A stretch of DNA of 13,265 nucleotides from an uncultured Muribaculum sp. (GTDB taxonomy: Bacteria; Bacteroidota; Bacteroidia; Bacteroidales; Muribaculaceae), in assembly GCF_910583865.1 (NCBI RefSeq), contig NZ_CAJTYX010000056.1:1-13265 (forward strand), read 5' to 3'. Every line of letters begins with the position of its first letter. The stretch's first letter is position 1. Shown here one piece after another: positions 6,676-13,265 of the stretch. The translations under genes were made by a program, and so were the position numbers. A model generated the notes under the pieces. The model was not told where the DNA came from and searched no databases. It saw only the letters and a list, made by a program, of their open reading frames with translations.

Positions 6676-6684
6676 TACTTTTGC
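6676..6684 (+). promoter_or_regulatory. Bacteroidota-type -7 promoter box of cysK
   Basis: TACTTTTGC matches TAnnTTTG exactly. A poor -33 candidate (TTTC, 6653-6656) lies 19 bases upstream. Transcription near 6690 would leave a leader of about 50 bases before the cysK ATG. This separates cysK and the response regulator from the preceding run. Confidence 0.6.
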
Positions 6685-6742
6685 GACAGAATCGGCATCC
6701 GTCCGATTCCTGACACCAATCAACCGACAAAAACCACCTGTT

Positions 6743-7690
6743 ATGGCAAAAATCGCTAAAAATCTGACTGAACTCATCGGGAACACCCCTCTACTGGAAG
6801 TAAGCAATATCGAGAAAGCCCTCGGCCTCAATGCCCGAGTGCTCGTAAAGCTCGAATATTTCAATCCCGGCGGCAGCGTCAAGGATCGCGTGGCCATGGC
6901 CATGATCGAGGATGCGGAGGCCGCCGGCGTGCTCCGCCCCGAAGCCGCCATAATAGAGCCTACAAGCGGAAACACCGGCATCGGACTCGCATGGGTTGCC
7001 TCCGTCAAAGGTTACCGTTTGATTCTCACCATGCCAGAGACGATGAGCATCGAGCGGAGAAACCTCCTCAAGGCTCTCGGGGCACAAATCGTGCTCACTC
7101 CAGGCGCGGAAGGGATGAAAGGCGCCATCCGCAGAGCCTTCGAGCTACAGCGGGAAACTCCAGGTGCAGTCATCCTCCAGCAGTTCGACAACCCTGCCAA
7201 TCCCGCCGTGCATGAACGCACCACCGCCGAAGAGATCTGGCGCGACACCGACGGCACAATCGACACCTTCATAGCCGGTGTGGGTACCGGAGGCACAGTG
7301 AGCGGCACATCGCGAGGACTTAAAAGGTATAACCCACAGATAAAGGTCATAGCCGTAGAACCAGCATCATCGCCGGTCCTCTCCGGAGGTAAGCCCGGTG
7401 CCCACAAAATACAGGGTATCGGCGCAGGATTTGTGCCCAAGAACTTCGACGCGCAGGCTGTCGACGAGATACTCCCCGTGGTCGACAACGACGCGATAGC
7501 CGCATCACGCCTGCTCGCTGAAAAGGAAGGTCTGCTCGTGGGCATCTCCTCCGGCGCGGCGTTCCATGCCGCCATTGCCGAGGCTCGCAAGCCAGAGAAC
7601 GACGGCAAGACCATCGTGGCCCTCCTCCCCGACACCGGCGAAAGATACCTCTCCACGGTGCTCTATGCGTTCGAGGAATATCCCCTCTGA
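6743..7690 (+). CDS. cysK: cysteine synthase A (O-acetylserine sulfhydrylase)
   Basis: CysK makes L-cysteine from O-acetylserine and sulphide using PLP in the cytoplasm. The 315-residue protein has the PLP lysine K47 in NPGGSVKDR and the substrate loop PTSGNTG (73-79). It also has the PLP phosphate-binding loop GTGGT (181-185), the GISSGAA segment near 268-274 that contacts the pyridine ring, and the C-terminal PDTGERYLST (296-305). The length and motifs agree with CysK rather than the longer cystathionine beta-synthase. CysM remains possible, but the overall form favours CysK. It has its own promoter at 6676, and the response regulator gene starts 26 bases after its stop. Confidence 0.95.
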   Translation: MAKIAKNLTELIGNTPLLEVSNIEKALGLNARVLVKLEYFNPGGSVKDRVAMAMIEDAEAAGVLRPEAAIIEPTSGNTGIGLAWVASVKGYRLILTMPETMSIERRNLLKALGAQIVLTPGAEGMKGAIRRAFELQRETPGAVILQQFDNPANPAVHERTTAEEIWRDTDGTIDTFIAGVGTGGTVSGTSRGLKRYNPQIKVIAVEPASSPVLSGGKPGAHKIQGIGAGFVPKNFDAQAVDEILPVVDNDAIAASRLLAEKEGLLVGISSGAAFHAAIAEARKPENDGKTIVALLPDTGERYLSTVLYAFEEYPL

Positions 7691-7716
7691 CAGGGCGACG
7701 CATCATATTCTCCGGA

Positions 7717-8367
7717 ATGACGGACATAACCGCGACATTCATCCTTGCCGACAACCAGGATATCACACGCGCCGGACTGCGTATGCTCATAAGCGACGCG
7801 TTCCCATCGGGCCGGATTGTCGAGAAACGTGACAAGCACGAGCTGATACAGTTCCTGCGGCAAACCGGCGACTGCGTGGTAATCATCGACTATGCCCTTT
7901 TCTCTTTCAATGGCGTTGAGAACCTCCTCAACGTCATTGCCCGTTTTGAGTCGGCACACTGGGTGATCTTCTCATCCGAACTGACCGACAGGCTCATACG
8001 GCGTCTCGCCATAGAGAAGAATGTAAATCTCATCCTCAAGGAAAATTCCGGCGAAGAAATCATGACCGCCATACGGATGGCTCTCCGCCATGAACACTAC
8101 GTGAGCCGTGAGATATCGGCGCACGTCACCACACCGTGCCGCACCGAAAAATCGCTCCCTCTCACCGAGTCTGAGAGAGAGATACTGAGGCTGATAGGGC
8201 GCGGCATGTCGGTAAAGGAGATATCCTGCGAACGCAATTCAAGCGTCCACACGATCACCACCCACAAGAAAAACATCTTCCGGAAAATAGGAGTCAACTG
8301 CGCCTATGAGGCCGTCCGCTACGCCCTGCGCAGCGGTCTCGTCGACTTGTCGGAATACACTATCTAA
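7717..8367 (+). CDS. NarL/FixJ-type response regulator, LuxR helix-turn-helix
   Basis: A 216-residue two-domain transcription factor. The receiver domain (about 6-125) keeps acidic-pocket D12 (ADNQD), phospho-acceptor D58 (VVIIDY), a switch Ser at 86/87 and K108 (LILKE). The LuxR/GerE DNA-binding domain (about 148-205) reads LTESEREILRLIGRGMSVKE and continues with a recognition helix around VHTITTHKKNIFRKIG. No histidine kinase lies in the window, so it is an orphan here and its signal is unknown. It follows cysK by 26 bases and is probably co-transcribed. Its stop is 24 bases from the end of the convergent truA, with no evident terminator between them. Class is certain, regulon unknown. Confidence 0.9.
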   Translation: MTDITATFILADNQDITRAGLRMLISDAFPSGRIVEKRDKHELIQFLRQTGDCVVIIDYALFSFNGVENLLNVIARFESAHWVIFSSELTDRLIRRLAIEKNVNLILKENSGEEIMTAIRMALRHEHYVSREISAHVTTPCRTEKSLPLTESEREILRLIGRGMSVKEISCERNSSVHTITTHKKNIFRKIGVNCAYEAVRYALRSGLVDLSEYTI

Positions 8368-8391
8368 AGCCCCCCACCCTGAAGAGCGCAC

Positions 8392-9147
8392 TCAGCGTAT
8401 ATAGGGATAGGTTATGTCGTAGAGAAAAAGCGGATGTGGAGGCATAGAGATGCCGGCGGCACAGCGGTCACGCCGTTCGACCACGTCACGAAATCCGTCG
8501 ATGGAAAGCTTGCCTCTCCCCACGTCGACCAGCGTGCCTACGACGGCGCGCACCATGTTGCGCAGGAAACGGTCGGCAGTGATTACGAACGTATGGCGCG
8601 ATGTATCGCCCGGGACAGTCTCTATCCATTCGGCACGCGTAACGCGGCATATGTTGGTCTTGGCATCGGAATGGAGCTTTGCAAACGACGTGAAGTCATC
8701 CACACCGGTAAGAAGCGAGGCCGCCATGTTCATCGCATCGAAGTCAAGGCCGGCTGGGGGTTCCTGCCAGGCAAGGTCATATAAGAATGGAGACCGGCCA
8801 GTGTAGGTATAATAATGATACGTACGCGAAGTGGCGTCGAACCGCGCATGAGCGTCGGCGTGCACCGGTATGATGTCGTAAACGACGATGTCGCGTCCGA
8901 GCAGCGAGCACAACGCCCTCACCGCTCCCGGTATGTCGGCAATCTCGCGATCCGCGTCGAAATGGGCAATCATCATCGAGGCATTGACTCCCGTGTCCGT
9001 ACGCCCCGCGCCGACAACAGGCGTTGGCGTGCGCAGGAACGTGGAGAGCGCACGCTCCACACATTCCTGCACGCTTATGGCATTCGGTTGTATCTGCCAG
9101 CCGTGGTAGGGAGCGCCACGGTAGGCGAGCCGCATGAAATAACGCAC
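8392..9147 (-). CDS. truA: tRNA pseudouridine synthase A (TruA)
   Basis: TruA isomerises uridines 38-40 in the tRNA anticodon arm to pseudouridine. The 251-residue protein has the catalytic D51 in GAGRTDTGVNA (46-56). It also has the RFDATSRTYHYY motif, FTSFAKLHSDAKTN and the conserved RFLRNMVRAVVGTL. Most TruA proteins have His where this one has N55 (GVHA), a change just past the active-site Asp. The length is typical. Its start is six bases after the speA stop, so it is the second gene of a speA-truA operon on the reverse strand. It converges with the response regulator. Confidence 0.95.
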   Translation of the reverse strand: MRYFMRLAYRGAPYHGWQIQPNAISVQECVERALSTFLRTPTPVVGAGRTDTGVNASMMIAHFDADREIADIPGAVRALCSLLGRDIVVYDIIPVHADAHARFDATSRTYHYYTYTGRSPFLYDLAWQEPPAGLDFDAMNMAASLLTGVDDFTSFAKLHSDAKTNICRVTRAEWIETVPGDTSRHTFVITADRFLRNMVRAVVGTLVDVGRGKLSIDGFRDVVERRDRCAAGISMPPHPLFLYDITYPYIR

Positions 9148-9153
9148 GACGGG

Positions 9154-11052
9154 TCAGTCCTTCTCAAGGTAAGTATATCCGTAGAGACCCGAACGGTATT
9201 TGCTCAGGAACTCACGCCCCTCCTCCGGAGAAATCTTCCCGCTCTTCATCGATGACGTGACCCATGTCTCCACGTTGCGCACGAGACGCTTGGGACTATA
9301 CTGCACATAGTCGAGCACTTCATCGACCGTCTCGCCGTAGATTATCTGGTCTATCTCGTAGCGGTCCTTATAGACGCTTATATGCACGGCATTGGTGTCA
9401 CCGAACAGGTTGTGCATATCGCCGAGAATCTCCTGATATGCCCCGACAAGGAATACACCTATATAATAAGGCTCTTTGTCGCGCAACGGGTGCACCGGAA
9501 GGGAGTTGGAGTTGCCGTGGGCCGAGATGAAGTTGGCAATCTTGCCGTCGGAGTCGCAGGTGATGTCCTGCAATGTGGCCGTGCGCGTAGGCTTCTCGTC
9601 GAGACGCGCGATCGGCATAATGGGGAACACCTGGTCGATGGCCCACGAATCCGGAAGCGACTGGAATAGCGAGAAGTTGCAGAAATATTTGTCGGGGAGC
9701 ATCTTCGCTATCTTACGCAATTCCTCGGGAGCATGCTTCAGAGTGCTTGCGATGTCACCCACCTCGCGCGCTATCGACCAGAAAAGTTTCTCCACCTGCG
9801 CACGCGAACGCAGATCAAGCATCCCGAGGCTGAACAGGTCGAGAGCCTCCTCGCGAATCTGCAAAGCATCGTGCCAGCTCTCGAACATTCGTGGCTGATT
9901 GAGCTTGTCGTAGATGTCATACAGCTCGCGCACAAGTTCATGGTCGTCGGGCGAAACCTCTTCGCGGTCGTCCCATTCGGGAAGCGACGTGGTAGCCAAA
10001 GCCTCGAATATAAGCACGGAATGGTGGGCCGTCAGCGAACGGCCGCTCTCGGTGATGATGTTTGGCTGCTTCAGCCCGTTTTTCACACATGCATCTACCA
10101 ATGCCGACACCGAGTCGTTGGCATATTCCTGTATGGAATAGTTCATCGAGCTTTCGCTTGACGAAGAGCGCGTGCCGTCATAGTCCACACCGAGGCCACC
10201 ACCTATATCGATGAAATCTATTTCATAGCCCAGTTTCGAAAGCTGCACATAGAATTGCGTAGCCTCACGCAAAGCGTTCTTTATGCGACGTATCTTTGTA
10301 ATCTGGCTTCCGATGTGGAAATGAATCAGTTTGAGGCATTCCTTCATCTTGTGGCGTTCGAGAAAATCAAGCGCCGTGAGCAGTTCCGACGAATTCAGGC
10401 CGAACTTCGACTGGTCGCCTCCCGACTCTTCCCATTTCCCTGAGCCTGAGCTTGATAGCTTTATACGCATGCCCACGTTGGGAGTGATTCCCAACCGCTT
10501 GGATACCTCCGCTATAGCCTGAAGCTCATTGAGCTTCTCGACCACGAGATAGATATTGCGTCCCATCTTCTGTGCCAGAAGAGCAAGCTCGATATACTCG
10601 TTATCCTTATATCCGTTGCATATAATCAGAGCATTCTCGGCGATATTCGTAGCCAGCACGGCATGAAGCTCAGGCTTCGAACCGGCCTCAAGACCTATAT
10701 TGAATTTCTTTCCATGGCTCACAATCTCCTCAACCACCTGACGCATCTGGTTGACCTTTATCGGGTAGATGATGAAATTCTTAGCCTCGTAGCCGTATTC
10801 TTCAGCGGCCTGACGGAAACATCTGGAAATCTTCTCGACACGGTTGTCGAGAATGTCGGGAAAGCGCAACAACACCGGTGCGGCTACATCACGGACCTGC
10901 AACTCGTCGAGCACATCCTTGATGTCGACCGACGCGCACCCCTCGCGGGGAGTCACAGCCACATGACCTTTCTCATTGATGGAGAAGTACTTCATGCCCC
11001 ATCCGGTGATATTGTACAGCTCTGCGCTGTCCTCGATACGCCATTTTCTCAT
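9154..11052 (-). CDS. speA: biosynthetic arginine decarboxylase (SpeA)
   Basis: SpeA decarboxylates arginine to agmatine, the first step of one route to putrescine and spermidine. The 632-residue protein is a fold-type III PLP enzyme. PLP lysine K99 lies in YPIKVNQ, the substrate-barrel motif FHIGSQ at 245-250, the PLP phosphate loop GGGLGVD at 284-290, and the partner active-site C499 in ITCDSDGK. EPYYIGVFLVGAYQE and a C-terminal helical region follow, as in E. coli SpeA (658 residues). The start MRKWRIEDSAELYNITGWG is typical. A matching promoter box lies at 11092-11100. No other polyamine gene is in the window, so the fate of agmatine is not shown. Confidence 0.96.
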   Translation of the reverse strand: MRKWRIEDSAELYNITGWGMKYFSINEKGHVAVTPREGCASVDIKDVLDELQVRDVAAPVLLRFPDILDNRVEKISRCFRQAAEEYGYEAKNFIIYPIKVNQMRQVVEEIVSHGKKFNIGLEAGSKPELHAVLATNIAENALIICNGYKDNEYIELALLAQKMGRNIYLVVEKLNELQAIAEVSKRLGITPNVGMRIKLSSSGSGKWEESGGDQSKFGLNSSELLTALDFLERHKMKECLKLIHFHIGSQITKIRRIKNALREATQFYVQLSKLGYEIDFIDIGGGLGVDYDGTRSSSSESSMNYSIQEYANDSVSALVDACVKNGLKQPNIITESGRSLTAHHSVLIFEALATTSLPEWDDREEVSPDDHELVRELYDIYDKLNQPRMFESWHDALQIREEALDLFSLGMLDLRSRAQVEKLFWSIAREVGDIASTLKHAPEELRKIAKMLPDKYFCNFSLFQSLPDSWAIDQVFPIMPIARLDEKPTRTATLQDITCDSDGKIANFISAHGNSNSLPVHPLRDKEPYYIGVFLVGAYQEILGDMHNLFGDTNAVHISVYKDRYEIDQIIYGETVDEVLDYVQYSPKRLVRNVETWVTSSMKSGKISPEEGREFLSKYRSGLYGYTYLEKD

Positions 11053-11091
11053 TGGCAGAAAACGTATATTTAGTTAATAATTATTTAACAT

Positions 11092-11100
11092 ACAAAGTTA
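11092..11100 (-). promoter_or_regulatory. Bacteroidota-type -7 promoter box of speA-truA
   Basis: On the reverse strand this reads TAACTTTGT, an exact match to TAnnTTTG, 39 bases before the speA ATG. No clear -33 TTG is present at 19-21 bases, so strength is uncertain. Confidence 0.6.
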
Positions 11101-11237
11101 CAACTTTTTTCCAATAGATATCCTCCATGGCAAGGCAAAATGCACGCATCGGAGCTGCAGACACATAAATTAATATATTTAACATTTTATTGCAATTTTA
11201 TCATCGTTAAAATGATGTATTGATTGGAAAAATAGAG

Positions 11238-11246
11238 TAATTTTGT
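11238..11246 (+). promoter_or_regulatory. Bacteroidota-type -7 promoter box of the lipoprotein gene
   Basis: TAATTTTGT matches TAnnTTTG exactly. Upstream TTGs at 11220 and 11224 are closer than the usual spacing. Transcription near 11252 would give a leader of about 97 bases, long for this window, with a hairpin near its 5' end. Confidence 0.6.
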
Positions 11247-11272
11247 GTTGTCGAATGCAGAAGTGGAGCCGG

Positions 11273-11305
11273 GTCGCGACAGACACGTCTTTTACTTTGT
11301 GCGAC
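11273..11305 (+). other. stem-loop in the 5' leader of the lipoprotein mRNA
   Basis: GTCGC (11273-11277) pairs with GCGAC (11301-11305). After a bulged G, ACAGA (11279-11283) pairs with TTTGT (11296-11300) through one G-U pair; the loop is 12 bases. It would sit about 20 bases from the 5' end of the predicted transcript. Leaders of abundant envelope-protein mRNAs often carry such stabilising stems, and that is the simplest reading. Confidence 0.45.
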
Positions 11306-11348
11306 AAGCCATCTGCTCAACACTAATTACCAATACATTTATCACATC

Positions 11349-13031
11349 ATGAACAGCAAGGTATGCTATTCAATCATCCTCGCCGGTACCGTAATGCTAA
11401 CCGGATGCGGCAAGAAGATGAACCAGTTCAAGTCCGACTACTTCTCGGTAAATCCCAACCCCCTCGAAGTAGTAGGTGACAAAGTTCCGGCTACCGTCAC
11501 AGGTAACATCCCCGCCAAGTTCTTCCAGAAGAACGCCGAAGTGACCGTGACCCCCTACCTCGAATTCAACGGCATGGAAGTGGCTTCCGCTCCCTACACG
11601 TTCCAGGGCGAGAAAGTGCGCGGCAACAATCCTGTGATCAACTACAACAACGGTGGTTCGGTGACCATTCCCGTACAGTACGTCTACAATCCCGAGATGA
11701 ACCGCAGCGACCTCACGCTCGCATTCACCGTCCGCCAGGGCAACAAGCAGTACGCTCTTCCCCGCGTGAAAGTAGCGGAAGGTGTCGTTGCCACAGCAGC
11801 GATAGCCGATGCCGCAACAGTGACCCCGGCAGTTGCCAACGACAAGTTCCAGCGCATCATCAACGAGAAGTATGACGCCGACATCAAGTTCCTCATCAAC
11901 CAGGCCAACCTCCGCAAGGGAGAACTCGGCTCAAAGTCGATGCTCGACCTCCACAAGGAACTCGTTGACGCCAACGACGACAGCCGTCGCGAAATCAAGG
12001 AGATCAACATCAAGTCGACCGCATCTCCCGACGGCGGTGTGAAGCTCAACACCAAACTCGCCGAAAATCGCGAAAAGAACACCGTGGCCTATATGGAGAA
12101 AGCCCTGAAGAAGGACAACATCACCGAATTCGGCGAACTCACCGCCAACTTCACTCCTCAGGACTGGGAAGGCTTCCAGAAGCTCGTTGCCGCCAGCAAC
12201 ATCCAGGACAAGGATCTTATCCTCAGCGTCCTCTCGATGTATAAGGATCCCGAGCAGCGCGAGAAGGAAATCCGCAACCTCAGCTCCGTATTCGACCAGC
12301 TCGCAGAGACAATCCTTCCGCAGCTCCGCTACTCACGCATCACAGCTTCCATCGACGTTATCGGCAAGAGCGACGAGGAAATCATGAACATCTTCCTCTC
12401 CAACCCCAAGGCCCTCAGCGTAGATGAGCTCCTTTATGCAGCTACCCTCACCGACGACAACAACAAGCGCCTCCAGATTTATGACAAGGCCGTAGAGCTG
12501 TACCCCAACGACTACCGTTGCTACAACAACCTCGGCATGTGCCAGTACATCGACAAGGACTACGAGGCAGCCGCAGCCAACTTCGCACAGGCAGCCAAGC
12601 TCGCTCCCAACGCAGCTGAATCACAGATGAACCTCGGTCTCGTTTCACTCATGAACCAGAACTACAAGGACGCTTCCTCCAAGTTCGGTAACGCCGCCGG
12701 CGTTCCCGCTCTCGGCGACGCTCTCGGAGTGTACTACCTCAAGCAGGGTGACTACAACTCGGCAGTGCGTGCATTCGGCGACAGCAAGACCAACAACGCC
12801 GCCCTCGCCCAGATCCTCAGCAAGGACTACAGCAAGGCAAAGAGCACTCTCGCCAGTGTGAAGAACCCCGACGCTACCACATTCTACCTGACAGCCGTTC
12901 TCGGTGCCCGCACCAACAACAGCAACATGGTGTACAACAACCTGCGTCAGGCCATCAAGCTCGACAACAACATGCTCAAGCGCGCACAGAACGACCTCGA
13001 GTTCACTAACTTCAACCTCAGCGCCCTCTAA
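11349..13031 (+). CDS. outer-membrane-type lipoprotein with OmpA-variant domain and TPR repeats
   Basis: A 560-residue predicted lipoprotein. Its signal peptide ends in the lipobox LTGC (17-20), so C20 would be lipidated. Residues about 30-150 look like a beta-rich region. An OmpA-like segment follows, with ASPDGG (225-230) and NTKLAENR (234-241), then QDWEGF (271-276) and LPQLRYSRI (324-332), a pattern I recall from Bacteroidota OmpA-related proteins. From about 365 to 500 come TPR-like repeats, clearest at YNNLGMCQYIDKDYEAAAAN (near 391-410). A role in envelope organisation or protein assembly is plausible but not shown. Codon use is far more biased than in neighbours (AAC, GAC, CTC, AAG dominate), which indicates high expression. 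It has its own promoter and terminator, so it is probably monocistronic. Confidence 0.85.
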   Translation: MNSKVCYSIILAGTVMLTGCGKKMNQFKSDYFSVNPNPLEVVGDKVPATVTGNIPAKFFQKNAEVTVTPYLEFNGMEVASAPYTFQGEKVRGNNPVINYNNGGSVTIPVQYVYNPEMNRSDLTLAFTVRQGNKQYALPRVKVAEGVVATAAIADAATVTPAVANDKFQRIINEKYDADIKFLINQANLRKGELGSKSMLDLHKELVDANDDSRREIKEINIKSTASPDGGVKLNTKLAENREKNTVAYMEKALKKDNITEFGELTANFTPQDWEGFQKLVAASNIQDKDLILSVLSMYKDPEQREKEIRNLSSVFDQLAETILPQLRYSRITASIDVIGKSDEEIMNIFLSNPKALSVDELLYAATLTDDNNKRLQIYDKAVELYPNDYRCYNNLGMCQYIDKDYEAAAANFAQAAKLAPNAAESQMNLGLVSLMNQNYKDASSKFGNAAGVPALGDALGVYYLKQGDYNSAVRAFGDSKTNNAALAQILSKDYSKAKSTLASVKNPDATTFYLTAVLGARTNNSNMVYNNLRQAIKLDNNMLKRAQNDLEFTNFNLSAL

Positions 13032-13054
13032 TCCACACGATTATATTAGGCAAC

Positions 13055-13083
13055 AAAAGCCCGGCCATCAAGCCGGGCTTTTT
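13055..13083 (+). terminator. intrinsic terminator of the lipoprotein gene
   Basis: GCCCGGC (13059-13065) pairs with GCCGGGC (13072-13078) across a six-base loop. The stem is flanked by AAAA on the left and TTTTT on the right, which extend it and supply the T-run. It lies 24 bases after the stop codon and is the clearest terminator in the window. The flanking A-run would let it work in both directions. Confidence 0.95.
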
Positions 13084-13117
13084 ATTTTCCACATATCTGC
13101 ACATCCACACGTGTCAA

Positions 13118-13142
13118 TCACGGATTCCACCAGGAATCCTGA
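13118..13142. other. perfect stem-loop in the right-hand intergenic region
   Basis: GGATTCC (13122-13128) and GGAATCC (13133-13139) are a perfect inverted repeat around ACCA. TCA (13118-13120) and TGA (13140-13142) extend the stem past a bulged C. No T-run or gene is adjacent, so its purpose is unknown. Confidence 0.45.
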
Positions 13143-13209
13143 CGGGCGAACACATTCGTGGTGATGAACCGCAAAGAGCACACGGAAAACATATTTTAGA
13201 TAAAACAAT

Positions 13210-13226
13210 AGGCACGGCAGACGCAT
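13210..13226 (+). promoter_or_regulatory. weak sigma-54-like site facing right
   Basis: The sequence AGGCACG, four bases, then ACGCAT keeps the essential -24 GG (13211-13212) and -12 GC (13223-13224) at the correct distance, but misses three other consensus bases. It would drive a gene beyond the right edge. A chance match is quite possible. Confidence 0.2.
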
Positions 13227-13265
13227 CTTAAATAACCTTAACGGCTGTTGACCAATAAAAACCGG

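Larger units (their letters stand above)
11053..11348. other. divergent AT-rich intergenic region between speA and the lipoprotein gene
   Basis: This 296-base region serves both directions. The left part holds the speA promoter box (11092-11100). The middle (about 11165-11240) is very AT-rich, with runs of A and T and a short inverted repeat CATC/GATG near 11203-11218, consistent with bent or easily melted promoter DNA. The right part holds the lipoprotein promoter box (11238-11246) and a structured leader. I see no ORF or tRNA in it. Confidence 0.6.

Noticed and set aside
7012..7656. 214-codon antisense frame opposite cysK
   Set aside because: Low-complexity Ser/Ala/Arg-rich translation typical of antisense shadows in GC-rich coding DNA.
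8434..9255. Forward frames opposite truA and the end of speA
   Set aside because: Arg-rich translations antisense to two well-conserved genes, with no promoter box upstream.
11292..11300. TTACTTTGT as a second promoter box for the lipoprotein gene
   Set aside because: It misses the conserved A of TAnnTTTG, has no -33 element, and forms part of the leader stem-loop; the exact match at 11238 is preferred.
1..13265. CRISPR arrays, insertion sequences, tRNA or rRNA genes, defence or toxin-antitoxin modules
   Set aside because: No regularly spaced repeats, transposase motifs, tRNA-like folds in the spacers or recognisable defence proteins were found; all long conserved frames are accounted for by housekeeping or envelope genes.

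Overview
The window is a compact housekeeping stretch of a Bacteroidota (Bacteroidales) chromosome. Three things point there. Most transcription units are preceded by the phylum's own promoter -7 box (TAnnTTTG), Shine-Dalgarno sequences are absent, and the proteins have Bacteroidales forms: a DUF177 protein lacking the usual C-terminal cysteines, a long IspG with an inserted domain, and an OmpA-variant/TPR lipoprotein. The moderate-to-high GC content would suit Muribaculaceae, but that family-level guess is inference.

Layout from left to right. Positions 1-139 are intergenic, with a promoter for the first gene and a sigma-54-like site facing left. Positions 140-950 hold a DUF177/YceD protein and ribosomal protein L32 (rpmF). 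Positions 951-1170 are a spacer rich in hairpins. fabH (1171-2151) follows and ends in a strong stem-loop. A four-gene forward run, rpoN, a PAP2-like membrane protein, purE and ispG (2344-6601), has gaps of 65, 49 and 7 bases. cysK has its own promoter and is followed after 26 bases by a NarL/FixJ-type response regulator (6743-8367). speA and truA (11052 down to 8392) form a reverse-strand pair that converges on the response regulator. A 296-base divergent AT-rich region separates speA from a strongly codon-biased OmpA-like/TPR lipoprotein gene (11349-13031), which ends in a textbook intrinsic terminator. The last 180 bases are non-coding.

The genes cover basic functions: translation (L32, YceD-like 23S rRNA accumulation, TruA), fatty-acid initiation (FabH), purine synthesis (PurE), isoprenoid synthesis (IspG), cysteine synthesis (CysK), polyamine synthesis (SpeA), transcription (sigma-54) and envelope proteins. 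I found no mobile element, CRISPR array, tRNA, rRNA, toxin-antitoxin pair or defence island, and no convincing undescribed multi-gene system. The points most worth a second look are non-coding or at residue level: two competing hairpins upstream of rpoN, structured leaders before fabH and the lipoprotein gene, sigma-54-like sites at both window edges, a PAP2-like protein whose catalytic Asp is replaced by Gln, and the unusual lipoprotein architecture.
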